Positions 41,616 to 50,367 of a DNA stretch of 64,000 nt are shown here, in pieces (the first letter of the stretch is position 1; each line of letters starts with the position of its first letter). Made by a program: the position numbers and the translations under genes. This stretch comes from Streptomyces sp. CB02058 (GTDB lineage: Bacteria > Actinomycetota > Actinomycetes > Streptomycetales > Streptomycetaceae). Under the pieces are notes generated by a model. That model was not told where the DNA came from, made no database searches, and saw nothing but the letters and a program-made list of their open reading frames with translations. The stretch spans positions 868,001-932,000 of the forward strand of contig NZ_LIPG01000004.1 of the NCBI RefSeq assembly GCF_001905505.1, in the 5' to 3' direction.

Positions 41616-42359
41616 TCAGGCATCCCGTCGGTTCAGGGTCCACCAGCCGGCGAACAGCGCGATCCCTGCCCATCCGGCGGTGACGGCCAGGCCCGCCCAC
41701 GGCCCGAGGCTCCCCTGTTGGTGCCCGTGGAGCACCAACTGTCCCGCACGGTCGGGGAGATACTGAGCTAGGTCTCCCGCGACGTCTCCGACCACGAAGG
41801 AAACGATCAGGATGAAGGGGATGAGCAGGCTGAGTACGGCAACCGCGCTGCGCAGCACCGCTGTCAGCCCGGCTGCCAAGAGAGCCATCAGCGCCAGATA
41901 GACACCGCCGCCGAACGCCGCTCGCAGCGCTCCGGGGTCTCCCAGGCCGATCGCGTACGCACCCATGAACATCTGCCCCATCAGAAACGCTGCGAAGCTG
42001 GTGACCAGGCCCGCGGTGAGGGCGAGGCCGCCGATCACCGACATCTTGGCCGCGTAGAAGAGGCTTCGGTTCGGGACAGCCGCGAGCGATATCCGCAGCG
42101 CGCCGTTGAGGAACTCCGTCGACACCGCGGTCGCCCCGAAGGCGATGGCAGCGATCTGGCCGAAGTTGAGCGCGTAGAAGGCGGAGAACAACGGATCGTT
42201 GCCCTCGTCAGCCGCCTCCGCCTGACCCACCGTCGCGAACGCGAGCACGGTGATGGCAATCGTGGCGGCGAAAACCGCTATCAGAGATCCCGACACCGTC
42301 GGCACCGATCTGATCTTGATCCATTCGGAGCGCAGTACTGCCGAAGTCGACATGGTCAC
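41616..42359 (-). CDS. ABC-2 type transporter permease
   Basis: 247 residues from a GTG at 42359, ten bases after AGGAGG; an ATG two codons later is the alternative. Six predicted spans, beginning LRSEWIKIRSVPTVSGSLIAVFAATIAITVLAFA, a start typical of actinobacterial ABC-2 permeases. It pairs with the ATPase gene just upstream on the same strand. The exported substrate is unknown. The divergent two-component genes are the likely regulators. Confidence 0.88.
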   Translation of the reverse strand: MTMSTSAVLRSEWIKIRSVPTVSGSLIAVFAATIAITVLAFATVGQAEAADEGNDPLFSAFYALNFGQIAAIAFGATAVSTEFLNGALRISLAAVPNRSLFYAAKMSVIGGLALTAGLVTSFAAFLMGQMFMGAYAIGLGDPGALRAAFGGGVYLALMALLAAGLTAVLRSAVAVLSLLIPFILIVSFVVGDVAGDLAQYLPDRAGQLVLHGHQQGSLGPWAGLAVTAGWAGIALFAGWWTLNRRDA

Positions 42360-42364
42360 GGCGT

Positions 42365-43300
42365 TCAGGCCTCCTTGCGGGCGATCGAGGGCGAGGCTGC
42401 GGCGAAAGGGGTCTCGCTCGCGGTCAGGTCGAGGTATGCCTCCTCCAGGCTCGCTCGCACAACGGCGAGCTCGAGCAGCGGAATGCCTTCGCGTGCTGCC
42501 GTGGCACCGATCTCCTCCGCCGTCGCCCCCTCCACGGTCAGACGCCCGTCATCACCCTGCACTGGCGCATACCCCTTGTGGATCAGGGCTTCACGGAGCC
42601 GGGGAGAGTCCGCGGTACGGAGCTGCACAGCGGGCCGGCTGCGGGAGTCGAGGAATTCCCGCATCGGCAGATCGGCGAGGAGCCGGCCTCTTCCGAGGAC
42701 GATCAGGTGGTCCGCGAAGGATGAGGTCTCGTTCATCAGGTGACTGGAAACGAGAACGGTCCGGCCTTCTCGAGCCAGAGTCCGCAGCAACTCGCGGATC
42801 CAGACGATGCCTTCCGGGTCCAGCCCGTTCGAGGGTTCGTCGAGCATGACCACCTCGGGATCACCGAGCAGCGCCGCCGCGATACCGAGCCTCTGCCGCA
42901 TGCCGAGTGAGAACGTCTTGATACGGCGCTTTCCGACGGCCGCGAGCCCCGTCGTCTCGAGCACCTCGTCAACCCTCCGGCCGGCTATGCCGTTACTCGT
43001 GGCGAGAGCCAGCAAGTGATCGCGGGCGATGCGCGCCCCGTGCGCCGCTCCGGCGTCGAGGAGAACGCCGACCTTGCGCAGGGGATTGTCCAGTGAGGCG
43101 TAGGGCAGTCCGGCAATCGTCGCCGTCCCGGCCGTGGGTCTGTCCAGGCCGAGCACGAGTCGCATGGTGGTGGACTTGCCCGCGCCATTGGGGCCCAGGA
43201 ACCCCGTGACGCGGCCGGGCCTCACGCTGAACGTGAGCCGGTCCACGGCACGTGTGGGCCCGTAATTCTTGGTGAGTTCACGCACGTCGATGCTGGTCAT
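42365..43300 (-). CDS. ABC transporter ATP-binding protein
   Basis: 311 residues from the ATG at 43300. Walker A GPNGAGKST, signature FSLGMRQRLGIAAALLG, Walker B VVMLDEPSNGLDPEG and the H-loop SSHLMNE are all intact. The C-terminal extension of about 90 residues is the DrrA/CcmA-type tail seen in antibiotic and lipid exporters. It works with the downstream permease, possibly as a homodimeric exporter conferring self-protection; that role is inference. Confidence 0.93.
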   Translation of the reverse strand: MTSIDVRELTKNYGPTRAVDRLTFSVRPGRVTGFLGPNGAGKSTTMRLVLGLDRPTAGTATIAGLPYASLDNPLRKVGVLLDAGAAHGARIARDHLLALATSNGIAGRRVDEVLETTGLAAVGKRRIKTFSLGMRQRLGIAAALLGDPEVVMLDEPSNGLDPEGIVWIRELLRTLAREGRTVLVSSHLMNETSSFADHLIVLGRGRLLADLPMREFLDSRSRPAVQLRTADSPRLREALIHKGYAPVQGDDGRLTVEGATAEEIGATAAREGIPLLELAVVRASLEEAYLDLTASETPFAAASPSIARKEA

Positions 43301-43399
43301 GTCCCAAGCCTCGCCTCCGGCCCCGTCCTCCGGCCTCCCCCGACCGAGGGGATCATCTCCCTCGCTAGGGGGAGCCGCTCTCCGCCGGGCGCTGACACG

Positions 43400-44581
43400 A
43401 TGGCGGACATGCGCCACTTTCTCGGACCGCTGGCCGCTCCCGTCACATACAGCCGCTGGCTGCATCTGCTCATTCCGTCCGCGGTCGTCAGCGTGTGGCT
43501 GTTCATTTCCATGGACACCCCGTGGATGCCCTTCGTCTTCGCCGTGCCTGCCGGGCTCCTGCCCGCGATACGGCTCGTCGAGGGAGTACAGGCACAACTG
43601 CTCCTCACCCCCGCCGAGCGGGGCCGCACGGACGCCTCGATCTCCGTCGCGCCTGCCACCACATGGGCGGAGCGCTGGCGGACCGTGGCCTGGCTCGAGG
43701 TCCGGCTGTTGCTCGCGGCCGCGGCCGGCTTCGCCACCGTCTGGCTGCCCGCGACGACGTTCGACCTCGTCTGCGCCTCGTTCGGGGCGAGACCCAGCCT
43801 GCACTGGCTGACCGGTCACATCGAGGCCCAATGGCTGTGCGCCCTGCTCGCGCCCTTGCCGATCCTCATATTGCTCGGGCTGATCGTCCTGTGCGGAGAA
43901 GTGGCCACGGCCGCGGCCAGGGGGCTGTTGGGTCCTTCACCGACCGAGCGGCTGACCGCCCTGGAGGAGCGCACGGAGCAGTTGCTGGAGCGCAATCGGA
44001 TCGCCCGCGAGCTTCATGATTCGATCGGGCATGCGCTGACGGTCGCGGTGGTGCAGGCAGGGGCCGCCCGGACCGCCGGCGATCCGGAGTTCACCGACCG
44101 GGCGCTCGCCGCCATCGAGGAGACGGGGCGCAACGCACTGGACGATCTCGAACGCGTCCTGCGGGTGTTGCGGGAATCTGATCTTCCCGTCAGCGGTCGC
44201 CCGACTCTTGCCGAAGCAGACAAGCTGCTGGACTCGGCTCGCGGCTCCGGGGTGAAGATCGAGATGGAGCTGACGGGCCCACTGGAGCTCGTGCCCGGCT
44301 CTGTGTCCCGCGAGGGCTACCGGATTCTGCAGGAGTCGCTCACCAACGTGCTACGTCACGCGGGCGCCGTTCCCGTACGGGTGAGGATCGTCGTGGTGGA
44401 GGATCGCCTGGAGCTGGAGGTTGCCAACCCCCTCGCCGGATCGCCGCGCGGCCCGGGCGGCGGGAGCGGGCTGAGGGGCATACGTGAGCGGGCGGCGCTG
44501 CTGGGAGGCCGAGCGATAACCGGCCCGCACGAAGGAGAATGGAGGGTGAGGGTGAGCCTCCCGCTGGACCACATACGCTGA
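43400..44581 (+). CDS. Two-component sensor histidine kinase (HisKA_3 type)
   Basis: 393 residues; ATGs at 43400 and 43409 are both possible. About four or five N-terminal spans (for example WLHLLIPSAVVSVWLFISM, FVFAVPAGLLPAIRLV, LLAAAAGFATVWL, LCALLAPLPILILLGLIVLC). Then comes the phospho-acceptor region ERNRIARELHDSIGHALTVAVVQAGAA with its His, an N-box GYRILQESLTNVLRHAG and a G-box GGGSGLRGIRERAALLGG. It lacks a large sensory domain, so it probably senses something in the membrane. It is transcribed divergently from the ABC exporter and followed five bases later by its response regulator. Confidence 0.93.
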   Translation: MADMRHFLGPLAAPVTYSRWLHLLIPSAVVSVWLFISMDTPWMPFVFAVPAGLLPAIRLVEGVQAQLLLTPAERGRTDASISVAPATTWAERWRTVAWLEVRLLLAAAAGFATVWLPATTFDLVCASFGARPSLHWLTGHIEAQWLCALLAPLPILILLGLIVLCGEVATAAARGLLGPSPTERLTALEERTEQLLERNRIARELHDSIGHALTVAVVQAGAARTAGDPEFTDRALAAIEETGRNALDDLERVLRVLRESDLPVSGRPTLAEADKLLDSARGSGVKIEMELTGPLELVPGSVSREGYRILQESLTNVLRHAGAVPVRVRIVVVEDRLELEVANPLAGSPRGPGGGSGLRGIRERAALLGGRAITGPHEGEWRVRVSLPLDHIR

Positions 44582-44585
44582 CGGG

Positions 44586-45236
44586 ATGCCGGTTACCGTA
44601 CTCCTGGTCGACGACGAACCCCTGGTGCGCGCGGGGCTGCGCGCGGTCCTGGAGGCTCAGGCCGACATCGAAGTGGTGGGTGAGGCCGCCGACGGTGCGG
44701 CAGTGATCCCGCTGGTGCGCCAACTGCGGCCCGATGTCGTGGCGATGGATGTGCGCATGCCTCTGATGGACGGCATCGAGGCGACCCGGGCCGTGCTGCG
44801 CACCGTCACTGATCCGCCGAAGATCCTGGTGGTGACCACATTCGAGAACGACGAGTACGTGTACGAGGCGCTGCGCGCGGGTGCGGACGGGTTCCTGCTC
44901 AAGCGGGCCCGGCCTGCGGAGATCGTGAACGCGGTGCGACTGGTGGCGGAGGGCGAGTCACTGCTGTTTCCCGCCGCTGTCCGGCAGCTCGCCGCGGACT
45001 ACGGGACGAGCAAGGCGCGGGCGGTTCTGGACCGCGCCGCACTTACCGAGCGAGAGTCGGTGGTGCTCCGCCTGATGGCGCGGGGCTTGTCCAACGCGGA
45101 GATCGCCACCAAGCTCACGGTAGGCGTCGAGACGGTGAAGACACATGTCAGCGCGGTGCTCGCGAAATTGGGTGCCAGAGATCGCACGCAGGCGGTGATC
45201 GCCGCTTACGAGTCCGGCTTCGTGGCTCCCCGCTGA
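44586..45236 (+). CDS. NarL/LuxR-type response regulator
   Basis: 216 residues. Receiver domain: VLLVDDEPLVRAGL with the acidic pair, phospho-acceptor Asp in VVAMDVRMPLMDG, Thr in VVTTFENDEYV and Lys in GFLLKRARP. LuxR output domain: ALTERESVVLRLMARGLSNAEIATKLTVGVETVKTHVSAVLAKLG. It should activate or repress the divergent ABC exporter on signal from the adjacent kinase, the arrangement often found for antibiotic-sensing exporter modules. Confidence 0.95.
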   Translation: MPVTVLLVDDEPLVRAGLRAVLEAQADIEVVGEAADGAAVIPLVRQLRPDVVAMDVRMPLMDGIEATRAVLRTVTDPPKILVVTTFENDEYVYEALRAGADGFLLKRARPAEIVNAVRLVAEGESLLFPAAVRQLAADYGTSKARAVLDRAALTERESVVLRLMARGLSNAEIATKLTVGVETVKTHVSAVLAKLGARDRTQAVIAAYESGFVAPR

Positions 45237-45366
45237 ACAGAGGACGAGCCCTGCCTGTGCCCGGCGCGCGACCGGCTCCGTTTGTCTCTCTCCGGGGGCG
45301 GCTCGCCGCCGTCGGGGGCAGCGAGTACGATCCGGCAGACACGCGCACGACCTGGGAGGACACACG

Positions 45367-46524
45367 GTGAGCCGGCTGACCGGTGGGGACCCGTCTCTGC
45401 TTCGGCGGATCAATTCCGCTGTGGTGCTGCACGCCCTGCGTGGAGCGGATTCCCCCACGCTCACGGACCTGACCCGGATCACAGGTCTGTCGCGTCCCAC
45501 GGTCGAGGGAGTTGTCGAGGGGCTTTTCAGCGCGGGCCTGGTGGTCGAGGCCGAGCCCGACGAGAGCGGAACCCGGCGCCAGGGCCGCCCCGCGAGGCGG
45601 TTCAGGTTCAGGGCAGAGGCCGGGTATCTGCTGGGGATCGAGATCGGCCCTCACCGGGTCTCCGCGCTGCTCTCCGGGCTGGACGGCCGGATCATCGGTG
45701 CAGGCTCGCGCGATGTCTCCGAGACGGCATGCGCGGACGACAGGCTCGACCAGGTCAGAGGCATGATCGCCGATGTCCTGCGCCGGACCGGGGTGCAGCG
45801 GAGCAGTCTGAGGGCGGTCGGGGTGGGCAGCCCGGGCATCGTCGAGGCCGACGGGACCGTGCGGCTGGCCACGGCACTGCCGGACTGGACCGGCCTCGCG
45901 CTCGGCGAGAGGCTGCGGCGTTCCTTCCGGTGTCCCGTCCTCGTCGAGAACGACGCCAACGCCGCCGCCGTGGCCGAGCACTGGAAGGGGGCGGCCACCG
46001 AGTCCGACGACATCGTCTTCGTCCTGGCCGGCCTGAGCCCGGGGGCGGGCTCGCTGATCGGCGGGCGGCTGCACCGGGGGTTCGGCGGCGCGGCAGGGGA
46101 AATAGGCGCGCTCCATCTGCTGGGTCGCGATGTCACGCCCGAGCACCTTCTGTCCACGACGGACACCCCGCTCGACCCGCTGGACGAGCACGCGGTCGCC
46201 GCGGTGTTCGCCAAGGCCAAGCACGGTGACGCCGGTGCGCAGGCAGCCGTCGCACGGTTCATCCAGCGGCTGGTGCACGATGTCGCGGCCCTGGTTCTGG
46301 CGCTCGATCCGGAGATCGTGGTGGTCGGCGGCTGGGCCGCCGGGCTGGACGGTGTCCTCGATCCGCTCCGAGACGAGCTCGCCCGCTATTGCCTGCGTCC
46401 GCCACGGGTCACCCTGTCACTCCTCGGCGAGGCGGCCGTCGCCACGGGGGCGCTGCGGCTCGCACTGGACCACGTGGAGGAACAGCTCTTCGCCGTGGAA
46501 GGCTCAGTGACCGCCCGCCGCTGA
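45367..46524 (+). CDS. ROK family transcriptional regulator
   Basis: 385 residues from a GTG at 45367 with GGGAGGAC upstream. The N-terminal winged helix (LLRRINSAVVLHALRGADSPTLTDLTRITGLSRPTVEGVVEGL) is followed by a sugar-kinase-like ROK domain: GIEIGPHRVSALL, GVGSPGIVEADG, the ENDANAAAVAEHW segment with the catalytic Asp position, and GGAAGEIGALHLLG. The usual ROK zinc motif CXCGXXGC, expected about 15 residues after GEIG, is absent. It is likely a repressor of sugar genes that has lost the zinc site; no sugar genes are adjacent. Confidence 0.9.
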   Translation: MSRLTGGDPSLLRRINSAVVLHALRGADSPTLTDLTRITGLSRPTVEGVVEGLFSAGLVVEAEPDESGTRRQGRPARRFRFRAEAGYLLGIEIGPHRVSALLSGLDGRIIGAGSRDVSETACADDRLDQVRGMIADVLRRTGVQRSSLRAVGVGSPGIVEADGTVRLATALPDWTGLALGERLRRSFRCPVLVENDANAAAVAEHWKGAATESDDIVFVLAGLSPGAGSLIGGRLHRGFGGAAGEIGALHLLGRDVTPEHLLSTTDTPLDPLDEHAVAAVFAKAKHGDAGAQAAVARFIQRLVHDVAALVLALDPEIVVVGGWAAGLDGVLDPLRDELARYCLRPPRVTLSLLGEAAVATGALRLALDHVEEQLFAVEGSVTARR

Positions 46525-46626
46525 GGCACCGGCCCGAGCGGACGGCAGACCCGAGCAAAGGCAGTACCGCCCTGAACCGCCGACGACACCGACCCGCGGG
46601 GACGACGGTGCCGACCCGCGCCAGAC

Positions 46627-46702
46627 GCACCGTGGCGGCACTCATCGAGCACCGTGGCGGCACTGATCGAGCACCGTGGCGGCACTGATCGAGCACCGTG
46701 GC
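46627..46702. repeat. 22-bp tandem repeat
   Basis: Three 22-bp copies (46627-46648, 46649-46670, 46671-46692) of GCACCGTGGCGGCACTGATC plus GA, differing by one base, then the first ten bases of a fourth. It lies in the 374-base gap between the convergent ROK and GntR genes, which otherwise holds no gene I can support. Confidence 0.93.
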
Positions 46703-46898
46703 CGCGCGCGCCGACGGCCATGGCTGCCTGAGCCGAAATCGGTTGCGGCCCGCCGCTGTCAGCGACGGGCCGCGAAAGAGACGAGCCCGGACCGGAACGC
46801 TCCGAGGAGCAGGGCCGAGCCGCTGGCCTCAAGGTCCGGGCAGCAGCAGAGCGGAGGGCAGGAAAGCCCGAAGCCCTGCGCGTGGCGGGAGCCGGGCG

Positions 46899-47666
46899 TC
46901 AGGACGCCTTGCGCTCCTGCTCCTCGTGGCTGATCTCCAGTGCTCCGGAGTCCCCGAACGTGAGACGGCAGGTATCGGCCCGGTAGGTGGCGACGGAGAC
47001 GGCCACCGTTCCGGCGGCGGCGAAGTACCGCGTCGTGACGACGAGGACCGGGGCACCCGGAAGCCGGTCGAGCTCCTTCGCGTCGTCCACGCGGGCGGAG
47101 CCGAGTTCCACCGAGCGGTCCTGGCCGTCGAGACCGAGGCGGTGCAGCTCCCGCAGGACGCTCCGGGCCCTGGCCGGTCCGGACGGCGCTGCTATCGCGG
47201 AGAGTTCGGGCACGGACGACTGCGGAACGTAGAGTAGTTCCGCCGCGACGGTCTGGCCGTGGGTGGCCTGGATACGGCGCACCACGTGCACGGGCGCCTC
47301 GGCGTCCATGTCGAGCACAGCGGCAACCGACGCGGGCGCGGTCGCGGTGGTGCACTCGACGGGCTGCCACGCCTCGTCTGAGTCGCCGCCCGCCCAGCCC
47401 TGCTGTGCGGTGGCGACAGCCACCCCGACCCGGGGCGGGGCCACGGTCGTGCCCACACCGCGGCGCCGCTGCAGCCTGCCTTCGAGTTCGAGCTGTTCGA
47501 GAGCCTGCCGGAGCGTGGCCCTGGCGACGCCGAAGCGCGCGGCGAGCTCCCGCTCGTTGGGCAGTACCTCTCCCACCGCGAAGTCCGAGTCGAGTGCCTC
47601 ACTGAGCACGGTCTTGAGGTGCCAGTACTTCGGCTCCTGCACCGTTTCCAGCTGCGTGGTCCCCAC
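46899..47666 (-). CDS. GntR family regulator (HutC/UTRA type)
   Basis: 255 residues from a GTG at 47666 with GGAGG five bases upstream. The winged helix is VGEVLPNERELAARFGVARATLRQALEQLELEGRLQRRRGVGT, and the effector-binding UTRA domain follows (for example APVHVVRRIQATHGQTVAAELLYVP and VLVVTTRYFAAAGTVAVSVATYRAD). Close in type to DasR-like sugar-sensing regulators. Its own promoter carries a TGGTC-NN-GACCA type palindrome over the -35 box, so autorepression is likely. No sugar transport genes are next to it. Confidence 0.93.
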   Translation of the reverse strand: MGTTQLETVQEPKYWHLKTVLSEALDSDFAVGEVLPNERELAARFGVARATLRQALEQLELEGRLQRRRGVGTTVAPPRVGVAVATAQQGWAGGDSDEAWQPVECTTATAPASVAAVLDMDAEAPVHVVRRIQATHGQTVAAELLYVPQSSVPELSAIAAPSGPARARSVLRELHRLGLDGQDRSVELGSARVDDAKELDRLPGAPVLVVTTRYFAAAGTVAVSVATYRADTCRLTFGDSGALEISHEEQERKAS

Positions 47667-47737
47667 CCTGTCCTCCGCAATCGCCCGGCGGCTTTTCCGC
47701 GACGTTATTTATTAAAGGTTCCTGCCTTATCGTTCAG

Positions 47738-47772
47738 ACCTTAGGACGGTGCAGGACCTTGGTCAAGACCAA
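47738..47772 (-). promoter_or_regulatory. GntR gene promoter with operator over the -35 box
   Basis: On the minus strand TTGACC (47766-47761), a 17-base spacer and TAAGGT (47743-47738) form a good sigma-70 type promoter. TTGGTCAAGACCAA (47759-47772) is an inverted repeat that covers the -35 box and matches the TGGTC-NN-GACCA core bound by DasR/HutC-type GntR proteins. Repressor binding would block polymerase directly. Confidence 0.65.
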
Positions 47773-48352
47773 TGCTCACCCCGTGACAGTGCGGGGCAGC
47801 CTCCTGCCGCAGAGCGTTCACGGGACGTTCGTACGACGGCGCACCCCCGCAACACGGCGTACCCCCACGACGTGGAGCTCCCCGATGACGCGATGCGCGT
47901 GCCCGGGGAGCTCAGCGGCAGGGTCGAACAGCGGGGCCGGCAAGGGACGCGAGAGGCGGCAAGAGCCTGGGAGGACCACGCCACACCCATTGGCTACCCG
48001 GCCGGGCCCGCCATGGCCTGTCCGTGTCCGGCGGATCATGTGATTAACAGGATCCAAGGGTGTCCGTTCCTCGGCGTTGTCCGGTGCGTCCTCTCGATCT
48101 TCTGGGAGGGCTCAGCAACCGCACCGTGCCCCAGCGGTCGGAACCCGCGGTGTGGCCGTGCGGGCTCCGGCCGCGTACGGGGAGCTCCGCAGGAGGTCGA
48201 GTCGACACCGGCCATGCCACGGTCCATCCGGCCGCCCAGGTCGGCGTGAGCCCGGACCGCCCGCAGTGGCGGATGCGGCTCCCCGAACGGCCACTCACGC
48301 CCCGTCAGATCTCCCCGGCCCACGACCTACTGACGAACGACCTGTCGGAACG
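47773..48352. other. Gene-poor stretch between GntR and the sigma factor
   Basis: About 580 bases in which no reading frame has convincing start, codon use and family likeness. The clearest structure is an inverted repeat, GAGCTCCCCG (47875-47884) with CGGGGAGCTC (47904-47913), around a 19-base loop. It could be a relic of a lost gene or a long leader region. Confidence 0.5.
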
Positions 48353-49369
48353 TCACATGAACCGTCGGGCGAGCCCTGGTCGAGGCCGCCCCCCGACGTT
48401 GAGGCCGGCCCCGACGTCGAGGCCGCCGCCGACGTCGAGGCCGCCGCCGATGTCGACGCCAAGGTTGAGCTCAAGGTCGCCATCGATGTGCAGGGTGGCC
48501 AGTTTGTCAGGGTTCCGGTGGATGTAGACGCAGCGGATGACCCCATCACTGATCTCCGGCTGGAAGACCGCCGACACCGCCCCGTCCGCGAGGAACACGA
48601 TGGCCGGGCCGCCGTTGATCTCACGGATCCGGACTTCCACACCCGTGGGCCAGTACCGCTCCTGCCCCACGGCGACGAGGAAGCGGCCGACCTTGTCCGC
48701 GGTCTCGATGATCCGCCGGGGCGCCTTCGCCTTGCCCCCGCTGTCACTGACCAGACGGACATCGGGCGCCAGCAGGGTCAGCAGCTCCTTCAGGTCCCCA
48801 CCCGCCGCGGCGGAGAGGAAACGCTCGGTGAGATCGCGCCGCACTGTCGGATCCACGTCGTACCGCGGCTTGCGCTCCTCCACATGCCGCTTCGCCCGCC
48901 CGGCGAGCTGCCGCACCGCTGTCTCCGACCGGTCGAGCGTGGCACCGATCTCCGCGTACGGAAAGCCGAAGGCCTCGCGCAGGACGAAGACGGCGCGCTC
49001 CAGGGGAGAGAGGGTTTCGAGTACGACGAGCACGGCGAGCGAAACGGAGTCGGCCAGGACCGCCCGTTCCGCGGAGTCGGGGACGGCCTGGCCGAATTCG
49101 GTGACCACGGGATCCGGCAGCCAGGGCCCCACATACGCCTCGCGCCGGGACTTCAGATGGCGCAGCCGGTCGATGGCCAGACGCGTGGTGATCGTCACGA
49201 GAAAGGCGCGAGGCTCGCGCACATCCCCCCGACCCTCCGACGACCAGCGCAGCCATGCCTCCTGCACGACGTCCTCGGCGTCGGCGACACGTCCGAGCAT
49301 GCGGTACGCCACCCCGGTGAGGACGGGCCGGTGTTCTTCGAAGAGATCGGTCACGGTGTCGGCAGTCAC
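48353..49369 (-). CDS. sigJ: ECF41-type (SigJ-like) sigma factor with repetitive C-terminal tail
   Basis: 338 residues. Sigma region 2: FEEHRPVLTGVAYRMLGRVADAEDVVQEAWLRW. Region 4: LSPLERAVFVLREAFGFPYAEIGATLDRSETAVRQLAGRAK. The rest is the SnoaL-like domain that controls this class from within, including the NPDKL motif. About 40 residues follow the motif, built of a six-residue repeat (GLDVGG and variants) encoded by four 18-bp copies at 48395-48466. ECF41 factors usually lie next to their target genes and have no separate anti-sigma factor (established). It is divergent from an alpha/beta hydrolase. Confidence 0.93.
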   Translation of the reverse strand: MTADTVTDLFEEHRPVLTGVAYRMLGRVADAEDVVQEAWLRWSSEGRGDVREPRAFLVTITTRLAIDRLRHLKSRREAYVGPWLPDPVVTEFGQAVPDSAERAVLADSVSLAVLVVLETLSPLERAVFVLREAFGFPYAEIGATLDRSETAVRQLAGRAKRHVEERKPRYDVDPTVRRDLTERFLSAAAGGDLKELLTLLAPDVRLVSDSGGKAKAPRRIIETADKVGRFLVAVGQERYWPTGVEVRIREINGGPAIVFLADGAVSAVFQPEISDGVIRCVYIHRNPDKLATLHIDGDLELNLGVDIGGGLDVGGGLDVGAGLNVGGRPRPGLARRFM

Positions 49370-49447
49370 TCCCCCATCCCAGCCGATGCGCCTGAGGGCG
49401 TCCAGCGGGAATCGCGCTCACCTCGCCGCTGAAGAGCCGCGCACCCC

Positions 49448-49476
49448 TTGAACTGCAAGCTACCCGACGGTAATCA
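49448..49476 (+). promoter_or_regulatory. Promoter of the alpha/beta hydrolase gene
   Basis: TTGAAC (49448-49453), a 17-base spacer and TAATCA (49471-49476) form a sigma-70 type promoter 61 bases before the start codon. I do not see the TGTCACA/CGTC boxes of ECF41 promoters in this gap. Confidence 0.55.
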
Positions 49477-49536
49477 TTGTTGACGGGCAGTCTCATTCCT
49501 GTCTGTCCGGCCCGCACGACCGTCCCGAGGAGCAGC

Positions 49537-50367
49537 ATGACCACCACGGTCTCGTTCGCAGTCGACGCACCCGCCGGCCGCCGCGTCGTCGGTATGAGGT
49601 ACGAACGCTCCGGGACCGGCGAGCCGTTGGTGCTGCTCCACGGCATCGGTCATCACCACCAGGCCTGGGAACCGGTCCTGCGCATCCTGGCCGCCGAGCG
49701 GGACGTCATAGCCGTCGACCTGCCCGGATTCGGCGCTTCGCCGGCGCTGCCCGACGGGCTCGCGTACGACGTACGGACCATGGTGCCGGTGCTCGGTTCG
49801 TTCTTCGACACGCTCGGCCTGGTGCGTCCGCATGTCGCCGGGAACTCCCTGGGGGGCCTGCTGGCACTGGAGTTGGGCAGGGAGAAGCTCGTACGGTCGG
49901 TGACGGCGCTCTCCCCCGCCGGGTTCTGGACCCCGGGCGAGCGCCGGTACGCCTTCGGTGTGCTGCGGGCGATGCGCGGAGCGGCCCTCGCGATGCCGAT
50001 GCCTCTGATAGAGCAGCTGTCGAAGAGCGCGCCCGGCCGCACGGCACTGACGAGCACCATCTACGCCCGCCCCGGGCGCCGTTCACCCGATGCCGTCGTC
50101 GCGGAGACCGTCGCGCTCCGTACGGCGACCGGCTTCCATCAGACACTGACGGCGGGCCTCTCCGTCGCGTTCGCCGACGACGTGCCGGACGTACCCGTCA
50201 CCGTCGCCTGGGGTACCAAGGACCGGCTGCTCCTGCGCCGCCAGGGCATCAGGGCGAAGCAGATCATCCCGGGCGCCCGCCTGGTACGCCTGCCGGACTG
50301 CGGCCACGTCCCGATGAACGACGACCCCGCCGCCGTCGCCCGGGTCATCCTCGACACGAGTCGTTGA
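49537..50367 (+). CDS. Alpha/beta hydrolase
   Basis: 276 residues from the ATG at 49537 (MTTTVSF) with CGAGGAG upstream. VLLHGIGHHHQAWEPVL is the oxyanion region, the nucleophile Ser is in VAGNSLGGLLALEL, the acid Asp probably lies in VAWGTKDRLLL, and the His is in LPDCGHVPMNDDP. Cytoplasmic esterase or haloperoxidase-like enzyme of unknown substrate. Its last 285 bases overlap the extended 3' end of the convergent EamA gene. Confidence 0.9.
   Translation: MTTTVSFAVDAPAGRRVVGMRYERSGTGEPLVLLHGIGHHHQAWEPVLRILAAERDVIAVDLPGFGASPALPDGLAYDVRTMVPVLGSFFDTLGLVRPHVAGNSLGGLLALELGREKLVRSVTALSPAGFWTPGERRYAFGVLRAMRGAALAMPMPLIEQLSKSAPGRTALTSTIYARPGRRSPDAVVAETVALRTATGFHQTLTAGLSVAFADDVPDVPVTVAWGTKDRLLLRRQGIRAKQIIPGARLVRLPDCGHVPMNDDPAAVARVILDTSR

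Noticed and set aside
47749..48249. Plus-strand open frame of 166 codons in the gap before the sigma gene
   Set aside because: Composition is dominated by Arg, Pro and Ala with no family likeness or ribosome site, and it overlaps the GntR operator. Long open frames arise by chance in such GC-rich DNA.
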